From positions 1 to 51,263 of the forward strand of contig NZ_JBLWTL010000023.1 of NCBI RefSeq assembly GCF_048270095.1: a stretch of DNA of 51,263 nt, read 5' to 3'. Source of the stretch: Maricaulis sp048270095 (GTDB lineage Bacteria > Pseudomonadota > Alphaproteobacteria > Caulobacterales > Maricaulaceae). The notes beneath the pieces are model-generated. The model saw only the letters and a program-made list of their open reading frames with translations, did no database searches and was not told the DNA's origin. Below are positions 34,026 to 42,934 of this stretch, one piece after another (the first letter of the stretch is position 1; each line of letters begins with the position of its first letter). The position numbers and the translations under genes were made by a program.

Positions 34026-34711
34026 GTGCGGGCCATCACGACGACGCCAAACGCGTGCCGCTGACCGGTTATGTCGAATACGGCCCCGCCGAAATGCTCA
34101 GCCGTGCGGCCGCCTTCGCCAAACATCTCAAGCGCCGCCGTACCGTGCGCGATTTCGCCGACCGGCCGGTTGATCCGGAAATCGTCAAACACGCGATCGA
34201 CGCCGCCGGGACCGCGCCCTCAGGTGCCAATCACCAGCCCTGGCATTTTGTGGTGATCCAGGATCCGGTGCGCCGCAAGGCCCTGCGCGAGGCGGCCGAG
34301 AAGGAAGAAAAAGCCTTCTATGAAGGCAAGGGCGGCGAGGAATGGCTTGAAGCGCTGGCGCCACTCGGCACGGACAGCGCCAAGCCGTTTCTTGAGACGG
34401 CACCGGTGCTGATCGCCGTGTTCGCGCAAAAGCGCGGCGGCGAGCGCGCCGGGCAGGCGAAGAAGAATTACTACATCAATGAGAGCGTCGGCATTGCCTG
34501 TGGCTTCATGCTCGCCGCCCTGCACGAGGCCGGCCTGGTGACGCTGACCCACACCCCCAATCCGATGAAATTCCTCACCGAGATCTGCGAACGCCCGGTC
34601 GATGAAAAACCCTTCATGCTGATCGTCGCCGGCTATCCGGCTGAAGATGCGACGGTGCCGGAACATGCGCTGATCAAGAAAAGCGTCGGCGAGATCTCGA
34701 GCTGGCTTTAG
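34022..34711 (+). CDS. Nitroreductase family flavoprotein
   Basis: A 229-residue FMN-dependent oxidoreductase. RRTVRDFADRPVDPE, APSGANHQPWHFVVIQDP and the YINESVGIACGFMLAALHEAGL helix are typical of the group that includes iodotyrosine deiodinase and related dehalogenase or reductase enzymes. The natural substrate is unknown. It starts in an ATGA overlap with tdh, so the two are cotranslated, although a shared metabolic role is not obvious. A strong hairpin follows 38 nt after the stop. Confidence 0.88.
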   Translation: MSAGHHDDAKRVPLTGYVEYGPAEMLSRAAAFAKHLKRRRTVRDFADRPVDPEIVKHAIDAAGTAPSGANHQPWHFVVIQDPVRRKALREAAEKEEKAFYEGKGGEEWLEALAPLGTDSAKPFLETAPVLIAVFAQKRGGERAGQAKKNYYINESVGIACGFMLAALHEAGLVTLTHTPNPMKFLTEICERPVDEKPFMLIVAGYPAEDATVPEHALIKKSVGEISSWL

Positions 34712-34749
34712 GGCGCGCGGCGCCGTCGCGCGGCAATGGTCTGAAAGCA

Positions 34750-34781
34750 TCACGCCCGGACTGTGAGGGGCCCGGGCGTGA
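34750..34781. terminator. Hairpin after tdh-nitroreductase
   Basis: A 10-bp stem, TCACGCCCGG paired with CCGGGCGTGA, encloses 12 nt, downstream of the nitroreductase stop. There is no T-run after it, so it is a probable terminator of the tdh unit or a 3' stabilising hairpin. Confidence 0.55.
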
Positions 34782-34840
34782 CGTCTGGAGGGTAAGTGCG
34801 CGTTTCGTGTGAGACCGCAAGAGGGGGGGAGGCGCGGTCT

Positions 34841-35044
34841 CTATTCCCGCACGCGCCGGCGGATAGCGGTGAAGCTCCAGATCAGGGCGATCAGCCAGCC
34901 AATCCCGGTCCAGCCCAGAAGCAGGTTGGTCAGGAAAATCGCAAAGCTGTTGTCATGGCCGCGCAACAGGGCGATCAGGGTCGGCATGAAGCCGATGATC
35001 AGAAATGCAATCGCGCCTTCGGGGCCCATCAGATGATACTCCAT
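34841..35044 (-). CDS. Superinfection immunity-type small membrane protein
   Basis: 67 residues with two transmembrane helices. The first is GAIAFLIIGFMPTLIALL; the second contains the family-typical FLTNLLLGWTGIGWLIALIW, after which a basic tail ends the protein. This is the signature of the family named after the T4 superinfection immunity protein (Imm), which is widespread in bacteria and not always phage related. The frame extends upstream, but ATG 35044 has an AAGGA ribosome site and gives the normal family length. Its real role is unknown; exclusion of incoming phage DNA is only a possibility. Confidence 0.75.
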   Translation of the reverse strand: MEYHLMGPEGAIAFLIIGFMPTLIALLRGHDNSFAIFLTNLLLGWTGIGWLIALIWSFTAIRRRVRE

Positions 35045-35147
35045 ATCGGTTGTCCTTATCGACTTTCGATATGAAGTTATGACGCGCCGCGCGTTCGCGC
35101 AATATCTCCGGTGCGGGATTGTGCGTGCCCGCGTCCCGCCCAATGTA

Positions 35148-35177
35148 AACAGGCCCCGGCAATTGCCGGGGCCTGTT
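35148..35177. terminator. 30-bp perfect palindrome, probable bidirectional terminator
   Basis: AACAGGCCCCGGCAA followed at once by its exact reverse complement, 24 nt past the stop of the acyl-CoA ligase gene (minus strand). A 13-bp GC-rich stem with a 4-nt AATT loop would form in RNA from either strand. It should end ligase transcription before the small membrane gene. The following T-run is short (TGTTT). Confidence 0.75.
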
Positions 35178-35201
35178 CGCGTGTCCTGTGTCTGTCAGAA
35201 C

Positions 35202-36845
35202 CTAGCCGTCGACGGGCGGGAATTCATAGCCGGCATAAATCTCGCGCAGCTTGGTCTTGAGGATCTTGCCGGTCGCACCGATCGGCATTTGCTCAATGAA
35301 TTCGACCGCATCGGGCAGCCACCATTTGGGCACCTGGCCGCGCAGATATTCGATGATCGAGGCCGCGTCGGGTTCGGCGCCTTCCTTGAGCTGGACCACC
35401 ATCAAGGGGCGTTCCTGCCATTTCGGGTGCGGCATGCCAAAGGCGGCCGCCATGCCAACGGAGGGATGACCCATGGCGGCATTTTCCAGATCGATCGAGG
35501 AAATCCACTCGCCGCCGGTCTTGATGACGTCCTTGGAGCGGTCGGTGATGGTCATGAAACCATCGCCGTCGAGATAGGCGACATCGCCGGTCTTGAACCA
35601 GCCATCATCGGTGAAGCTCTCCGCGCCGGCCCCGCGATAATAGGAGGAGGCGATCCACGGGCCCTGGACCTGGACATGGCCGGAGGATTTGCCGTCCCAG
35701 GGCAATTCCTCGCCATCATCATTGACGATCCGCATGCCGACACCGAAGACCAGCCGGCCCTGTTTCAGCTTGACCTTGATCTGGGCTTCGCGATCGAGCG
35801 CGTCATGCTTGGGCAGGAGATTATTGACGGTGCCCAGCGGGCTCATTTCCGTCATGCCCCAGCCTTGCTGCATGATCACATCATACTCGTCCTCATAGGC
35901 GCGCAGCAGCGCCTCGGGCAGGGCCGATCCACCGATCAGCACGCGCTCGACACTGTCGATGCGCTTGCCGCTCTTTTGCAGGTATTGCAGCAGGCCAAGC
36001 CAGACGGTCGGCACGCCGGCGACGTAATTGACGCCCTCACTCTCGATCAGTTCGTGAATGCTCGGCCCGTCCATCTGGGCGCCCGGCATCACCAGCTTGG
36101 CGCCATTCATCGGCGCCGCATAGGGAATACCCCAGGCATTGACGTGGAACATCGGCACGACCGGCAGCAGCGTGCCGCGGGCACCGACGCCGATGACGTC
36201 GGAGGCCGAGCAGGCGAGGGCGTGCAGGACATTGGAACGGTGGGAATAGAGGACACCCTTGGGGTCCCCGGTCGTGCCCGATGTGTAGCACAGGCCGGCG
36301 GCGGTGTTCTCGTCGAACATCGGCCAGTCATATTGCGTGCTCTGATCGGCGATCAATTCCTCATAGGTCAGGCATTTGGTGGCGACGCCATCCTTGTGGC
36401 CGGCATCGGTCATCAACACCCAGTGGCGCACTGATTTGCACTGTTTGGAGATTGCGTCGATCAGCGGAGCAAAGGTCTTGTCGAAGAAGACAACCTTGGA
36501 CTGGGCGTGATCGAGCATCCAGATCAACTGTTTGGGATCGAGGCGCGGATTGACGGTGTGGATCACCGAACCGATTCCCGACACCGCGTAATAGAGCTCG
36601 AAATGGCGGTGGGAATTCCAGGCGATGGTCGCGACGCGGTCGCCTTCGCGCACTTTCAGCTTCTTGATCAGCGCATTGGCCAATTGCTTGGTGCGCTGGT
36701 GGGTGGCGGCATAGCCCTGGCGGTGGATTTGACCGCTTTCCGGCAAGCGGGTGACAATCTCCTGATCGCCATGGCATCGGGCGGCGTGGACCAGAATGTC
36801 CGAAATCATCAACGGACGTTCCATCATGTGTGCGCGCAAGGTCAT
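35202..36845 (-). CDS. Long/medium-chain fatty acid-CoA ligase
   Basis: A 547-residue AMP-binding (ANL family) enzyme that activates a carboxylic acid with ATP and CoA. Motifs in order are LCYTSGTTGDPKGVLYSHRS (P-loop, near residue 190), MFHVNAWG, QQGWGMTEMSPLG (A5), DDGWFKTGDVAYLDGDGFM with GDVA, ITDRSKDVIKTGGEWIS, and the C-terminal lysine in PIGATGKILKTKLRE. Overall it is of the FadD3/long- or medium-chain type; chain length is not predictable. A GGGGAG ribosome site supports the ATG. It is divergent from the threonine dehydratase-like gene. Confidence 0.93.
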   Translation of the reverse strand: MTLRAHMMERPLMISDILVHAARCHGDQEIVTRLPESGQIHRQGYAATHQRTKQLANALIKKLKVREGDRVATIAWNSHRHFELYYAVSGIGSVIHTVNPRLDPKQLIWMLDHAQSKVVFFDKTFAPLIDAISKQCKSVRHWVLMTDAGHKDGVATKCLTYEELIADQSTQYDWPMFDENTAAGLCYTSGTTGDPKGVLYSHRSNVLHALACSASDVIGVGARGTLLPVVPMFHVNAWGIPYAAPMNGAKLVMPGAQMDGPSIHELIESEGVNYVAGVPTVWLGLLQYLQKSGKRIDSVERVLIGGSALPEALLRAYEDEYDVIMQQGWGMTEMSPLGTVNNLLPKHDALDREAQIKVKLKQGRLVFGVGMRIVNDDGEELPWDGKSSGHVQVQGPWIASSYYRGAGAESFTDDGWFKTGDVAYLDGDGFMTITDRSKDVIKTGGEWISSIDLENAAMGHPSVGMAAAFGMPHPKWQERPLMVVQLKEGAEPDAASIIEYLRGQVPKWWLPDAVEFIEQMPIGATGKILKTKLREIYAGYEFPPVDG

Positions 36846-37008
36846 TATGTCTCCCCTTGGATATCAACCGGTTTCGCAGTGTTTGTTTTTTCTTATCAAA
36901 AGGCTTCCCGCGTCGCGGCGCAATCCCTTTGCGCGGCAGAGCTGAATTGCCTATGCATTTTGCACGTGTTTGGCGGTCGCTTGCGGCCTGATCTGGAGTA
37001 TTTGCGCG

Positions 37009-38001
37009 ATGTCATCACCGGTGTTCGACCTGCCTGGCCACAGCGATATTCTCGATGCTGCACAGCGATTGGCCGGGCATGCGGTGCGCACGCCGCTGCT
37101 GCGCAATGATGCTCTCGATGATCAGCTCGGTGCACGTATCTTCGTGAAGGCCGAATGCCTGCAGCGCACCGGATCATTCAAGTTTCGCGGCGCCTATAAC
37201 CGTATCTCCCGGCTGAATGCCGGGGAAAAACAACGCGGTGTCATCGCCTATAGTTCCGGCAATCATGCCCAGGGCGTCGCCGCGGCAGCAAGGCTGGTGG
37301 GCACGCATGCCACCATATTGATGCCAACCGATGCCCCGGCAGCGAAGGTCGAGGGCGTGCGCTTCTGGGGCGGCAAGGTGGTGACCTATGACCGCGCGAG
37401 CGAGTCCCGCGAGGAAATCGGCGCGCGGATCGCGGCCGAGGAGGGGCGTGTACTCGTGCCGCCCTATGAGGATCGCTTCATCATTGCCGGACAGGGTACG
37501 GCGGGCCTGGAACTGGTCGAACAATTCGCCGAGCTGGGCCTGGCGCCCGATATCGTCTCGGCTCCTGCCGGGGGTGGCGGGCTGATTGCCGGCACCGGAC
37601 TGGCAGTCAAACACGCTCACCCGGACGCGCAGATCTGGGCCGCCGAACCGGCGGAGTTCGATGATCACCGCCGTTCGCTCGAAGCGGGGAAACGCGTCGC
37701 CAATGCGCGCCTGACCGGCTCGATCTGCGACGCCATCATCACGCCGACCCCCGGCGAGCTGACCTGGCAGCTCAATGCCCGCCAGCTCAGCGGCGGCGTC
37801 GCCGTCAGCGATGATGAAGTGCTCGACGCAATGGCCTTCGCCTGGCGCCATTTCAAGATCGTGATCGAACCGGGTGCCGTGGTTGCCCTGGCCGCCGTGC
37901 TGTCCGGCAAGCTGGATGTCGCCGGCAAGACAGTCTGCGTGCTGGCCACCGGCGGCAATGTCGACCGGGCGGTGTTTGCGCGGGCGCTGGAGCGCGGATG
38001 A
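37009..38001 (+). CDS. Threonine/serine dehydratase-like PLP enzyme
   Basis: 330 residues, fold type II PLP enzyme. The PLP lysine is in GSFKFRGAYN (near residue 51), SSGNHAQGVA binds the cofactor phosphate side, and the glycine loop SAPAGGGGLIAGTG and CVLATGGNVD are intact. There is no C-terminal regulatory domain, so it is of the short catabolic threonine dehydratase/serine racemase class. Products would be 2-oxobutyrate or pyruvate plus ammonia. ATG 37009 follows GGAG at 10 nt. It lies in a region with other threonine enzymes (kbl, tdh) but in its own unit. Confidence 0.88.
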   Translation: MSSPVFDLPGHSDILDAAQRLAGHAVRTPLLRNDALDDQLGARIFVKAECLQRTGSFKFRGAYNRISRLNAGEKQRGVIAYSSGNHAQGVAAAARLVGTHATILMPTDAPAAKVEGVRFWGGKVVTYDRASESREEIGARIAAEEGRVLVPPYEDRFIIAGQGTAGLELVEQFAELGLAPDIVSAPAGGGGLIAGTGLAVKHAHPDAQIWAAEPAEFDDHRRSLEAGKRVANARLTGSICDAIITPTPGELTWQLNARQLSGGVAVSDDEVLDAMAFAWRHFKIVIEPGAVVALAAVLSGKLDVAGKTVCVLATGGNVDRAVFARALERG

Positions 38002-38032
38002 GGCGGGCAATGGTGACGTTGAAGAGCTAGAC

Positions 38033-40084
38033 TTACTCCGGCACCGTCGCCGGTGATCCGCGCCGCAGATCCTGATCGATCATCAGCCGCGTTGGCGCGT
38101 CGTCGATCAGGCGCGTGCGATAGACCTGCACGTTTTCCAGCACGCGCATCACATAGTTGCGGGTTTCCGAGAAGGGGATGCTCTCGACCCAGTCGATCGG
38201 ATCGACATCGGGATCGCGGGGATCGCCGTAATTCTCGATCCAGCGATTGGCCCGGTGAGGCCCGGCATTATAGGCGACCAGAGCCAGGATATAGGAGCCG
38301 TCATACTGATCGACGACCTCTTCGAGATGGTGCATGCCCAGGGTCAGATTATAATCACGGTCATCGGTGAGCCAGTTGAAGCGATAGGGCGCCCCCATTG
38401 AACGCGCCGTCGCCTGGGCGGTGGCGGGCATCATCTGCATCATGCCGCGCGCACCGGCGCCGCTGACGGCGTCCTGGGCGAATTCGGTTTCCTGGCGGAT
38501 CACGGAATGCACCAGCGCGTCTTCCGGACGCCCGCCGCTGGTTTGCGGCAAGCTGATGGTCGGGTAGGCGCTCTGTGGCAGGATGATGCCGCGCAGGCGT
38601 GCCTGCTTCGCGGCGCGCACGGCCTGACGCATTTGCAGATATTCATTCGCCAGATTGGCCAGCAATACGCCCTCGACCGGATCTTCGACCTGGTCGTCGA
38701 GCCGGTACATGAAGAGCCGGAAATAATACTCCTCGCCCTGTTCGGCGAGCAGGCGCATGGCGCGGATTTCCGGACGCGATTCAAAGGCGATCCGTTGCTC
38801 ATCGCTGGGCTCCGGCTCGCGTTCCAGCGAGAAGGCGTCAGGCGCGTCGGAGAGCTGTGACAGGGCGAGCTGACCGTAATAGGCGGTCGAGTGGACGCCG
38901 GCCTCGGCATAATAGGTGGCGGCGAGTTCCGGATTGCCGGCATCATCAGCGGCCCGGGCCATCCAGTAGGCCGCCCGCGACAGCGAGACCGGGGTGCCGA
39001 CATTGTCGCGCAGATGCGTGAAATGCTCCATCGCCTGGTCCGGCTCATTGAGATGCACCAGGGCGAGCCAGCCGGCGATGAATTCCGCATCGGCGAAATC
39101 GCCGCCTGAATCCATGCCATTGGCACGGGCCAGCTGATAGGCGGTCACGAAATCCTGATCGCGGATCAGGTTGAGGATCATCAGCTTGCGTTCGGTCCAC
39201 ATCAGGCCCAGCGCACTGGGATTGGCGTGGGCATCGGGCAATTGCAGCAATAGCGGCAGGACGGTGTCGGTCATGCCGGCGCGGCGGCGCCAGCGCGCGC
39301 GCTCATAGGTCAGGCCGGGATCGCTCTGCAGGCTGACCGGGATGCGGTTGACGGCACGCTCGACGCCGCTCTGGCGTCCGGCCAGGCGCAGGCGGGCATC
39401 CGCGAGGTCGCGATCTGTGCCCTGCAGGAGCGGCAGGATGCGCCGTGCGGCAGAGGTCTGGTTGGACCAGATCAGATAATCCATCCGGGCCTGGTGATCA
39501 TCCGCCGTCAGGACGGAGGCATGATCGCGCTGGACGGCGCTCTGAACGCTCAGCGGCAGGTATTCCGCGCGCCAGGTTTCGCGCAGCAGGCTTTCACCCT
39601 CCTCAATGCGGCCATCGGCCAGCAGGGCGTCGGCATAGGCGATCTGGCCACGCCCGGTTGTCGGCGGATTATCGACGAACCAGTTGATGATGAAGGGCGC
39701 GCTGAGCCCGGAATCGGTGATCTTCGATTCGGCCTCGGCGCGGATGAAGCTGTCGCGCGGCCAGTTGTCGAGCTCATCGAGCGCGAGATTGAGTTCAAGG
39801 AAGCTGGCCCGCGGATCGCTGAGCACGGTGCGCCATAACAGCACGCTTCGTGCCGCTGTATCGCTCAGGCGCAGACGGGTCTCGGCGACAAGGACCCAAT
39901 CCTCGTCATCGGCCGCATCGAGCCCCTGGCGGAACAGTGCGAAATCGCCGTCGCTGAGATAGGCTGAGTAATTATGGGGCTCCGGCCGCATGCGCGGGGT
40001 CGGGGTCTGGGCCTGCGCGGGCAGGGCAAGACCCAGCGACAGCAGGGCTGGAAGCAGTAACGCTGACAAACAACGCGTGATCAT
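38033..40084 (-). CDS. Soluble lytic murein transglycosylase (Slt family)
   Basis: A 683-residue periplasmic enzyme that cleaves peptidoglycan glycan strands to 1,6-anhydro ends. A signal peptide (LSALLLPALLSLGLALPAQAQ) is followed by a long helical superhelix domain (about 40-500) and a C-terminal lysozyme-like domain. That domain has catalytic Glu532 in SVIRQETEF, GARGMMQMMPATA and LVAYNAGPHRANRWI, typical of family 1 lytic transglycosylases. The chosen ATG (40084) begins the signal peptide; the frame continues upstream but reads through the dapA promoter. It is divergent from dapA by 145 nt. Confidence 0.95.
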   Translation of the reverse strand: MITRCLSALLLPALLSLGLALPAQAQTPTPRMRPEPHNYSAYLSDGDFALFRQGLDAADDEDWVLVAETRLRLSDTAARSVLLWRTVLSDPRASFLELNLALDELDNWPRDSFIRAEAESKITDSGLSAPFIINWFVDNPPTTGRGQIAYADALLADGRIEEGESLLRETWRAEYLPLSVQSAVQRDHASVLTADDHQARMDYLIWSNQTSAARRILPLLQGTDRDLADARLRLAGRQSGVERAVNRIPVSLQSDPGLTYERARWRRRAGMTDTVLPLLLQLPDAHANPSALGLMWTERKLMILNLIRDQDFVTAYQLARANGMDSGGDFADAEFIAGWLALVHLNEPDQAMEHFTHLRDNVGTPVSLSRAAYWMARAADDAGNPELAATYYAEAGVHSTAYYGQLALSQLSDAPDAFSLEREPEPSDEQRIAFESRPEIRAMRLLAEQGEEYYFRLFMYRLDDQVEDPVEGVLLANLANEYLQMRQAVRAAKQARLRGIILPQSAYPTISLPQTSGGRPEDALVHSVIRQETEFAQDAVSGAGARGMMQMMPATAQATARSMGAPYRFNWLTDDRDYNLTLGMHHLEEVVDQYDGSYILALVAYNAGPHRANRWIENYGDPRDPDVDPIDWVESIPFSETRNYVMRVLENVQVYRTRLIDDAPTRLMIDQDLRRGSPATVPE

Positions 40085-40229
40085 GGACGCTAACTCGGAT
40101 CCTGGTGGCTGAATACCGGCATCATCGGCCCGAACACCCCTCACTGTCCAGTCTTGTTGAGGAGACTTGGCCGCGCGCTGCGCCACCTTTATGGTCGCCG
40201 GCTTGCAATCCGGAATTCGGGACCAAAAC

Positions 40230-41111
40230 ATGTTCAAGGGCTCCATCACCGCACTCGTCACACCGTTCAAGAATGGTGCCGTTGACGAGGACAAAGTAAT
40301 CGAACTGTGTGAACGCCAGATTGCGGCCGGCACTCATGGACTGGTTCCATGCGGTACGACGGGCGAATCCGCGACGCTGAGCTTTGAGGAGCATATGCGT
40401 GTGGTCGAGCTGGTTGTGAAGACCAGCGCGGGCCGTGTGCCGGTGATCGCCGGAACCGGATCAAACTCGACCGCCGTCGCGATCCAGAACCAGGCCCGCG
40501 CCCGGGAAATCGGTGCCGATGCGGGACTGGTGGTTGCGCCATATTACAACAAGCCCAATGCCGAGGGGCAGTTCCGCCATTATCAGGCGATCAATGATGC
40601 CGTTGATCTGCCGATCATCGTCTACAATGTCCCCGGACGCACGGTGATCGATATCTCGGTTCCGACCATGGCGCGCCTGGCCGGTTTGACCCATGTCGTC
40701 GGCGTCAAGGATGCGACCGGCGATATGTCGCGCGTGTCCGGTCATCGCCGGCTGATCGGCGAAGGCTTCATCCAGCTCTCCGGCGATGATCCGACGGCGC
40801 TGGGTTTTAATGCCTGCGGCGGCACCGGCATGATTTCCGTCACCTCCAATGTGGCGCCCCAATTATGCGCCCAATTCCAGGACGCGATGCTGGCCGGCGA
40901 TTGGCAGACCGCGCGCCGGCTCAATGACCGGCTGACGCCGCTGCATCACGCCCTGTTCACCTCGGCCAGTCCGGGGCCGACCAAATATGCGATGCAATTG
41001 CTCGGTGTGACCGGCACTGAAATGCGCCTGCCGCTGACTGAACCCGACGAGGCCTCCAAACTGGCGGTGCGCAAGGCGATGGTGATCGCCGGATTGCTGG
41101 ATCAGTCATGA
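40230..41111 (+). CDS. dapA: 4-hydroxy-tetrahydrodipicolinate synthase (DapA)
   Basis: 293 residues. Condenses pyruvate and aspartate semialdehyde, the first committed step to lysine and diaminopimelate. Motifs are FKGSITALVTPF, GTTGESATLSFEEH, the catalytic Tyr in IIVYNVPGRT, and the Schiff-base Lys in HVVGVKDATGD, all of a normal barrel. ATG 40230 is chosen because the protein family begins here; the frame is open to 40167. It overlaps smpB by 4 nt. Confidence 0.97.
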   Translation: MFKGSITALVTPFKNGAVDEDKVIELCERQIAAGTHGLVPCGTTGESATLSFEEHMRVVELVVKTSAGRVPVIAGTGSNSTAVAIQNQARAREIGADAGLVVAPYYNKPNAEGQFRHYQAINDAVDLPIIVYNVPGRTVIDISVPTMARLAGLTHVVGVKDATGDMSRVSGHRRLIGEGFIQLSGDDPTALGFNACGGTGMISVTSNVAPQLCAQFQDAMLAGDWQTARRLNDRLTPLHHALFTSASPGPTKYAMQLLGVTGTEMRLPLTEPDEASKLAVRKAMVIAGLLDQS

Positions 41112-41572
41112 GCAAACCCGATACGCGGCCCGTCGCGCTCAATCGCCGCGCGCGCTATGATTACGAGATCGAGGAAGTCTTCGAGGCCGGGCTGATGCTG
41201 ATGGGCTCGGAGGTCAAATCCTTGCGCGAAGGCCGGGCCAATATCGCGGAATCCTATGTCAGCCCCGAGCGCGAAGGCTTGTGGCTGATCAATGCCGATA
41301 TCCCGCAATACGCGCCGGCCAACCGCTTCAATCACGATCCGAGGCGGCACCGCAAACTTCTGCTTAAAAAGAAGGAAATCAGCCGCTTGATCGGCGCGGT
41401 CACCCGTGACGGACGCACGATCATCGCCCTGAAACTCTATTTCAATGATCGCGGTATCGCCAAGCTCCAGATCGGTCTGGCCAAGGGCAAGCGCAATGTC
41501 GACAAGCGCCAGACGATCAAGGATCGCGAGTGGAACAAGCAGAAATCAAGGCTGATGAAGGATCACGGCTAG
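41108..41572 (+). CDS. smpB: SsrA-binding protein (SmpB)
   Basis: 154 residues. Binds tmRNA and delivers it to stalled ribosomes for trans-translation. The OB-fold core is clear: NRRARYDYEIEEVFEAGLMLMGSEVKSLREGRANI, AYVSP-type segment ESYVSPE, RFNHDPRRHRKLLLKKKEI, and the basic C terminus with WNKQKSRLMKDHG. It starts in an ATGA overlap with dapA and is followed 12 nt later by a convergent gene. tmRNA (ssrA) is not in this window. Confidence 0.97.
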   Translation: MSKPDTRPVALNRRARYDYEIEEVFEAGLMLMGSEVKSLREGRANIAESYVSPEREGLWLINADIPQYAPANRFNHDPRRHRKLLLKKKEISRLIGAVTRDGRTIIALKLYFNDRGIAKLQIGLAKGKRNVDKRQTIKDREWNKQKSRLMKDHG

Positions 41573-41584
41573 GGTTTTGCCGCT

Positions 41585-42583
41585 CTATTCGTCTGCCGCC
41601 GCAAACCGGTCGCGATAGGCTTGCGGTGTGACACCCATCAGACGCGCAAAACTGCGCCGCATGCGTTCGTCATTGCCGAAACCGCAGGCCGTCGCGATCG
41701 TCTTGATGCTCAGCTTGACGTCTTCCAGCATCACCCGCGCGGCATCGACGCGGAATTGTTCGACAGCGCGCGCCGGGGTGTGGCCGGTTTCGCGGATATA
41801 GAGGCGGGCGAAATTGCGGGCGCTCATGCCGGAGCGTTCGGCGAGCGCCTCGATCCGCAGGTCTGCGGTGAGATTGTCGCGCATCCAGAAATGCAGCGCA
41901 TCGAACTTGCCGCTTGCCGATCGGGTTTGTTCCTTCAGCGCTTCGCTGAACTGGGACTGGCCGCCGGGGCGTTTGACATAGACCAGAAGATTGCGGGCCA
42001 GTTCCAGAGCGGCTTCGCGGCCATGATCGGCTTCCACCATGGCCAGCGCCAGATCGATGCCGGCGGTGACGCCGCCCGACGTCCACACGCCATCGTCCTC
42101 GATATAGATCGGGTCGGGGTCAATTTCCGCCTTGGGGCAGTTTTCAGCGAGCTCGTCACAGCGGCGCCAATGGGTCACCGCGCGGCGTCCATCGAGCAGG
42201 CCGGCAGCGGCGAGCAGGAAAGCGCCGGTGCAGGTCGACGCGATGCGGCCGCACCGCTCCGTTGCCCGCAGGACGGAGGCCACCAGGCGATGGTCGCGGC
42301 TGGCGGCATCGACGCCGTCCCCGCCGCACACGATCAGCGTATCGGTTTCGTCGAGACCCACCCCGGCGACGCGGCGCGTATTGAGCAATATCCCGGTATC
42401 GGTCTTGACCGGTCCGCCATGGTGCGAGGCCAGGGTGGTGATGTAGGCGTCATAGCCCAGCACCTCATTGGCGTCGGCAAAAACCTGGAGTGGGCCGGTC
42501 GCGTCGAGCAGTTTCACCTCCTCGAAGATGAAGAAGGCGATGTGACGTTCGATCAGGGGCGTATTGGCAGGAAAAGTCGGCAT
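41585..42583 (-). CDS. GlxA family AraC-type transcriptional regulator
   Basis: 332 residues. The N-terminal DJ-1/PfpI-like amidotransferase domain (about 10-190) has the IASTCTGAFLLAAAGLLDGRRAVTHW signature split between the nucleophile-elbow region and the following helix. The C-terminal AraC helix-turn-helix pair (about 225-325) has LAERSGMSARNFARLY and IATACGFGNDERMRRSFARLMG. GlxA-type regulators typically control amino-acid or glycine-betaine/arginine metabolism; the ligand is unknown. No clear ribosome site precedes the ATG. It faces smpB head-on. Confidence 0.9.
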   Translation of the reverse strand: MPTFPANTPLIERHIAFFIFEEVKLLDATGPLQVFADANEVLGYDAYITTLASHHGGPVKTDTGILLNTRRVAGVGLDETDTLIVCGGDGVDAASRDHRLVASVLRATERCGRIASTCTGAFLLAAAGLLDGRRAVTHWRRCDELAENCPKAEIDPDPIYIEDDGVWTSGGVTAGIDLALAMVEADHGREAALELARNLLVYVKRPGGQSQFSEALKEQTRSASGKFDALHFWMRDNLTADLRIEALAERSGMSARNFARLYIRETGHTPARAVEQFRVDAARVMLEDVKLSIKTIATACGFGNDERMRRSFARLMGVTPQAYRDRFAAADE

Positions 42584-42654
42584 GTTGTCATTTGTGCCAT
42601 TAGTGAAAGCGAATAGCCAGAGCCAAGTGTTGCGCGCTGGAGGCGGATGCCAGA

Positions 42655-42858
42655 ATGGAAAAACCAGAGCTGAAACATGTCATAAATACGATATGCCCCT
42701 GGTCGGGCGAACCGGTGCGGGGCGATAGCCTGGCACGCTATCGCGGCGCGGTGGTCGGTTTCTGCAATCGGGGCTGCCGTGACAGGTTCGAGCGCGCGAC
42801 CCGCGCCTTCGATGCCGCGTTGGAGGCGCTGGCTGAAAACGCCGGTTCGGCGCAGTGA
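42655..42858 (+). CDS. Small YHS-like three-cysteine protein
   Basis: 67 residues. Cys14, Cys37 and Cys41 lie in TICPWSGEPV and VVGFCNRGCRDRFE, with YRGAVVGF between them. This is the layout of YHS-type metal-binding mini-domains. A GGAGG ribosome site is about 12 nt before the ATG. It may bind a metal or a thiol; no partner is seen. It lies between divergent GlxA and the glycosylase that runs the other way. Confidence 0.7.
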   Translation: MEKPELKHVINTICPWSGEPVRGDSLARYRGAVVGFCNRGCRDRFERATRAFDAALEALAENAGSAQ

Positions 42859-42934
42859 CGGGTTCCAGGGAAATGGGTAAGGCGCGGATTGGTCAGCCAT
42901 TAACCATGTTGTTCACAGCTGACTGTTTATGCGG

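Noticed and set aside
35079..36434. 451-codon forward frame opposite the acyl-CoA ligase
   Set aside because: The reverse strand has a complete set of ligase motifs; the forward frame has none.
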